Source: Acidimicrobiaceae bacterium
GTDB taxonomy: Bacteria; Actinomycetota; Acidimicrobiia; Acidimicrobiales; RAAP-2
Assembly (NCBI GenBank): GCA_003133685.1
Contig: PKYQ01000014.1
Coordinates: forward strand, 13,919-58,589
DNA: 44,671 bases
Reading direction: 5' to 3'
Shown in pieces: positions 43,801-44,671 of this stretch (position 1 is its first letter; the number at the start of each line of letters is the position of its first letter). Under the pieces are notes generated by a model. That model saw nothing but the letters and a program-made list of their open reading frames with translations, did not search any database and was not told where the DNA came from. Position numbers and translations under genes: made by a program.

Positions 43801-44186
43801 TGGCGCCCATCGTCGTGAGGGTCGATGAGTCCTTCGACTCCCTCCAGGCCACGTTCGTCGCAACCATCGCCAGCGTCACCGGCGCGTCCCTCACCTTCAG
43901 TGCGGGCCGCGACGTGCAGAGCGTCGAAGAGTGCACTCTCGAGAGCACCGATGAGCTCATTGCGCGCGCCGGTGGGACCCAAAGGGTGCGTTGGCTGAGC
44001 GCCGAGCCAGCGCCGGCGCTCGCGCTTCTCGATCGCGGAGTCTCCCTGGACCGGCGCCCGCTCGCCCAGTGCGGGTCGGTCGAGGGACCCCGCTGGCTCC
44101 TCGAGCAGAGCGTGGCGATGACCCGTCACCGCTACGGCAACGTGAACGCCGGCCCCAAGCCGGTGTGCCTGGGCCTGGGCGAGTAG
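40812..44186 (+). CDS. putA: PutA-like proline dehydrogenase / glutamate-semialdehyde dehydrogenase
   Basis: The bifunctional enzyme oxidises proline to glutamate. The 1124-residue protein has a proline dehydrogenase barrel (about 90-450: NINVLGEAVLGEGEANER, YVSVKLSS, VRLVKGANLAMEHAEA, ASHNLFDLSWAL, EMLEGMANAE, YAPVTQHDDFAAAVAYLVRR, DENTSDENYL). An aldehyde dehydrogenase domain follows (about 500-960: VVPPWNFPYAIP, LTGSFDTARLF, catalytic Glu in LLGETSGKNAML, catalytic Cys in GHAGQKCSAAS, PFGGWKRSSVG). There is no DNA-binding RHH domain at the N-terminus, so it is not a self-regulating PutA. The GTG at 40812 is the earliest good start. A weak hairpin follows. Confidence 0.92.
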   Translation: MTSSTDRTLDELAPASCTRARGLIDDAQRLRTRRERANRRRFSRLLKDRRAIEVTMTLTDEVMRVSQARSAAGILRGTAKRASVAGFGALNALGLRLIALVSRPTPALAVKVVHARVRELSKDLILAGENDPLRRHLDIRQREGIRLNINVLGEAVLGEGEANERLERVLEMMTREEVTYVSVKLSSLVSQIVTIDHEGSLERVCEKLRLLYRRARRDGVFVNLDMEEYRDLRLTVDGFTTVLSEAEFEDVEAGIVLQAYLPDSHQALEELVAWSKGRHERSGASIKVRLVKGANLAMEHAEAQLHGWTPAPYGSKADVDASYARLLDVSLRSANAGAVRIGVASHNLFDLSWALDVARERGVEDQLDIEMLEGMANAEALAIVQSGRTVLLYAPVTQHDDFAAAVAYLVRRLDENTSDENYLKAAFYIADDPKVFADQQQRFLDSLEARHHVVTASRRHAVASAHRNERFENCADGDPTNPVYAAEVTESLAQVVGVRGHEIPLVINGERVAAEQFEEGRDPSAHGTTWYRYAVATALQVDAAVASARACAPAWAALTCAERRVILQSAAAVMELRRARAIAVMARDGGKTVAEADPEVSEAIDFARFYANEAQDFGESEPLGVVLVVPPWNFPYAIPCGGVCAALAAGNAVILKPAPEAVACAWELVQCLWEGGVPRDVLQFVPTRDDESGQRLVTHEGVDGVILTGSFDTARLFTSWKPAINLLGETSGKNAMLISSYADIDLAVKDLVQSAFGHAGQKCSAASLGIVERSIYDNPAFFRQLGDAVRSLAVGAGYDLSTSVGPIIRPAEATLARALGQLDPGEAWLVEPEALDEGRLLWRPGVRIGVAAGSWSHQNEWFGPVLAIMPAPDFETALAWQNQVPYGLTAGLHSLDEAECQYWIDHVEAGNLYLNRGVTGAVVNRQPFGGWKRSSVGPSAKAGGRNYVNCLRSWPALVDADRAQAELEEWWRSTGSRSRDEAGLSVEANVQRYRHALAPIVVRVDESFDSLQATFVATIASVTGASLTFSAGRDVQSVEECTLESTDELIARAGGTQRVRWLSAEPAPALALLDRGVSLDRRPLAQCGSVEGPRWLLEQSVAMTRHRYGNVNAGPKPVCLGLGE

Positions 44187-44191
44187 CCGCT

Positions 44192-44212
44192 CCGGCTGGG
44201 GCGAAGCCCCGG
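44192..44212 (+). terminator. Short GC hairpin after the PutA-like gene
   Basis: GGGGC-GAA-GCCCC (44198-44210) forms a five-base stem with flanking CCGG...GG pairing possible, five bases after the stop codon. No T-run follows. It probably marks the end of the PutA transcript before the riboswitch leader. Confidence 0.45.
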
Positions 44213-44260
44213 CAGCGAAGTTGGGATAAGGTCGGTGGTGCCTCGCGGCAGCGAAGTTGG
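44211..44260 (+). repeat. 14-bp direct repeat at the riboswitch 5' side
   Basis: GGCAGCGAAGTTGG occurs at 44211-44224 and exactly again at 44247-44260. The second copy is part of the conserved riboswitch core; the first lies just outside it, 36 bp upstream. It may be a partial duplication of the aptamer edge or offer an alternative pairing partner. Confidence 0.6.
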
Positions 44261-44350
44261 TGCGATTCCAACGCTGTCCCGCAACTGTATTTGGCCTTCG
44301 TGAGAAGCCCATAAAGCCAGGTCGCCTTCCGCGAGGAGATGTGAACACAG
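44226..44350 (+). promoter_or_regulatory. Cobalamin (B12) riboswitch aptamer
   Basis: Hallmarks of the adenosylcobalamin aptamer are present in order: GGTGCC (44237-44242), the core GTGCGATTCCAACGCTGTCC with CCGCAACTGT after it (ending near 44288), and the B12 box AGCCAGG-TCGCCT (44315-44327, consensus AGYCMGGAGACCTGCC). It lies in the leader of a BtuF/FecB-like binding protein gene, so binding of cobalamin should lower its expression. Exact ends are approximate. Confidence 0.9.
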
Positions 44351-44375
44351 CTCTCGAGGCAAGGAGCGGTCGTTC

Positions 44376-44422
44376 GGATATCCATCCGTCGTCCTACCCA
44401 CTTCGACGAAAAGGAGATATCC
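44376..44422 (+). promoter_or_regulatory. Translational expression platform of the B12 riboswitch (candidate)
   Basis: GGATATC (44376-44382) is perfectly complementary to GATATCC (44416-44422), which contains the last G of the Shine-Dalgarno AAGGAG (44411-44416) and all bases up to the ATG. Pairing would hide the start site, and a GTCCT (44391-44395) in the loop could mask the rest. Control at translation, not transcription, is inferred, as no terminator stem with a U-tract is visible. Confidence 0.5.
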
Positions 44423-44671
44423 ATGATCAAGACCCTGCGGTTCGTCCTCGCACTCTCACTGGGTGCGCTGGCGTTGCCATTACTGGGCGACTCGGCCGGC
44501 AACGCCGCTGCCGCCAAAGGGCAGTGCATCGTCTCCCTGTCGCCCACCGCGACCGAGACGCTCTACTCGATCGGCGCCGGCCCCCAGGTGCAGGCGGTCG
44601 ACAGCGACTCCGACTTCCCCACGAGCGGGCTTCCCACCAAGCGCATCAACGCGCTCAATCCGAGCGTCGAG
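44423..44671 (+). CDS. Periplasmic-type substrate-binding protein (BtuF/FecB-like), 3' truncated by window
   Basis: Only 83 residues are present and the frame is open at the window end. An N-terminal signal sequence is clear: MIKTLRF, a hydrophobic core to about residue 20, then small residues GNAAAAKG. The mature part starts IVSLSPTATETLYSIGAG and VQAVDSDSDFP, the opening of cluster-A binding proteins for cobalamin, heme and iron-siderophores. The B12 riboswitch in its leader points to cobalamin uptake. The ATG has a strong AAGGAG. Transporter permease and ATPase genes would be expected downstream, outside the window. Confidence 0.88.
   Translation, partial: MIKTLRFVLALSLGALALPLLGDSAGNAAAAKGQCIVSLSPTATETLYSIGAGPQVQAVDSDSDFPTSGLPTKRINALNPSVE

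Noticed and set aside
42150-44348. Long open frame of 732 codons on the minus strand opposite the PutA-like gene
   Set aside because: It is antisense to a fully recognisable enzyme, its translation is rich in Arg, Gly and Asp with no domain, and such shadows are common in high-GC genes.
1-44671. CRISPR arrays, tRNA or rRNA genes, transposases, prophage
   Set aside because: No regularly spaced repeats, no tRNA T-loop signature in a cloverleaf context and no mobile-element proteins were seen on either strand.

Overview
The window reads as chromosomal DNA of a high-GC actinobacterium. Markers are a WhiB protein, DUF3107, the DUF3090/SCO1664/MSMEG_4193-type trio, a PdtaS-like HisKA_2 kinase, many GTG starts and a mycofactocin cluster. 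A lineage such as Acidimicrobiia would fit, but that is inference; no rRNA or other taxonomic anchor is present. I saw no tRNA, CRISPR array, prophage or intact insertion sequence.

Layout. (1) 1-4.5 kb: end of a TPR protein, an IclR regulator with a palindromic operator candidate, a membrane-anchored protein, and a SufR-like iron-sulfur regulator divergent from the Fe-S carrier ATPase Mrp. (2) 4.7-12.2 kb: an APC-type permease lacking its N-terminus, a HutC-type GntR repressor divergent from a dimethylglycine/sarcosine-dehydrogenase-like flavoprotein, a choline-kinase-like phosphotransferase and two SDRs, the second frameshifted. This looks like a locus for catabolism of methylated amines or amino alcohols. 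(3) 12.2-19 kb: dGTPase-like HD protein, DUF3107, PHP phosphatase, PdtaS-like kinase, WhiB, glycerophosphodiesterase and the electron-transfer flavoprotein EtfBA, which could accept electrons from the flavoprotein of region 2. (4) 19-34 kb: MFS exporter, the coupled phosphatase/DUF3090/SCO1664 trio, an FrhB-like ferredoxin protein, an Fpg/Nei glycosylase, DedA, Bcp peroxiredoxin, DEAD helicase, LmbE deacetylase, SulP transporter, aconitase and ArgS. (5) 34.2-40.6 kb: mycofactocin locus with a nicotinoprotein alcohol dehydrogenase, divergent mftF, then mftA-mftB-mftC-mftD and a mycofactocin-type SDR. No mftE or mftR is in the window. (6) 40.8-44.7 kb: a PutA-like bifunctional proline catabolic enzyme, then a cobalamin riboswitch in front of a BtuF/FecB-type binding protein cut by the window end.

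The best-defined specialised system is the mycofactocin locus: MftA is the ribosomal precursor of a redox cofactor, MftB delivers it to the radical SAM enzyme MftC, MftD finishes the redox centre, MftF glycosylates it, and the alcohol dehydrogenase and SDR are the expected client enzymes with tightly held NAD(H). The most unusual structural pattern is that six of ten convergent gene junctions overlap by exactly four bases through interlocked stop codons, leaving no room for a terminator between them.
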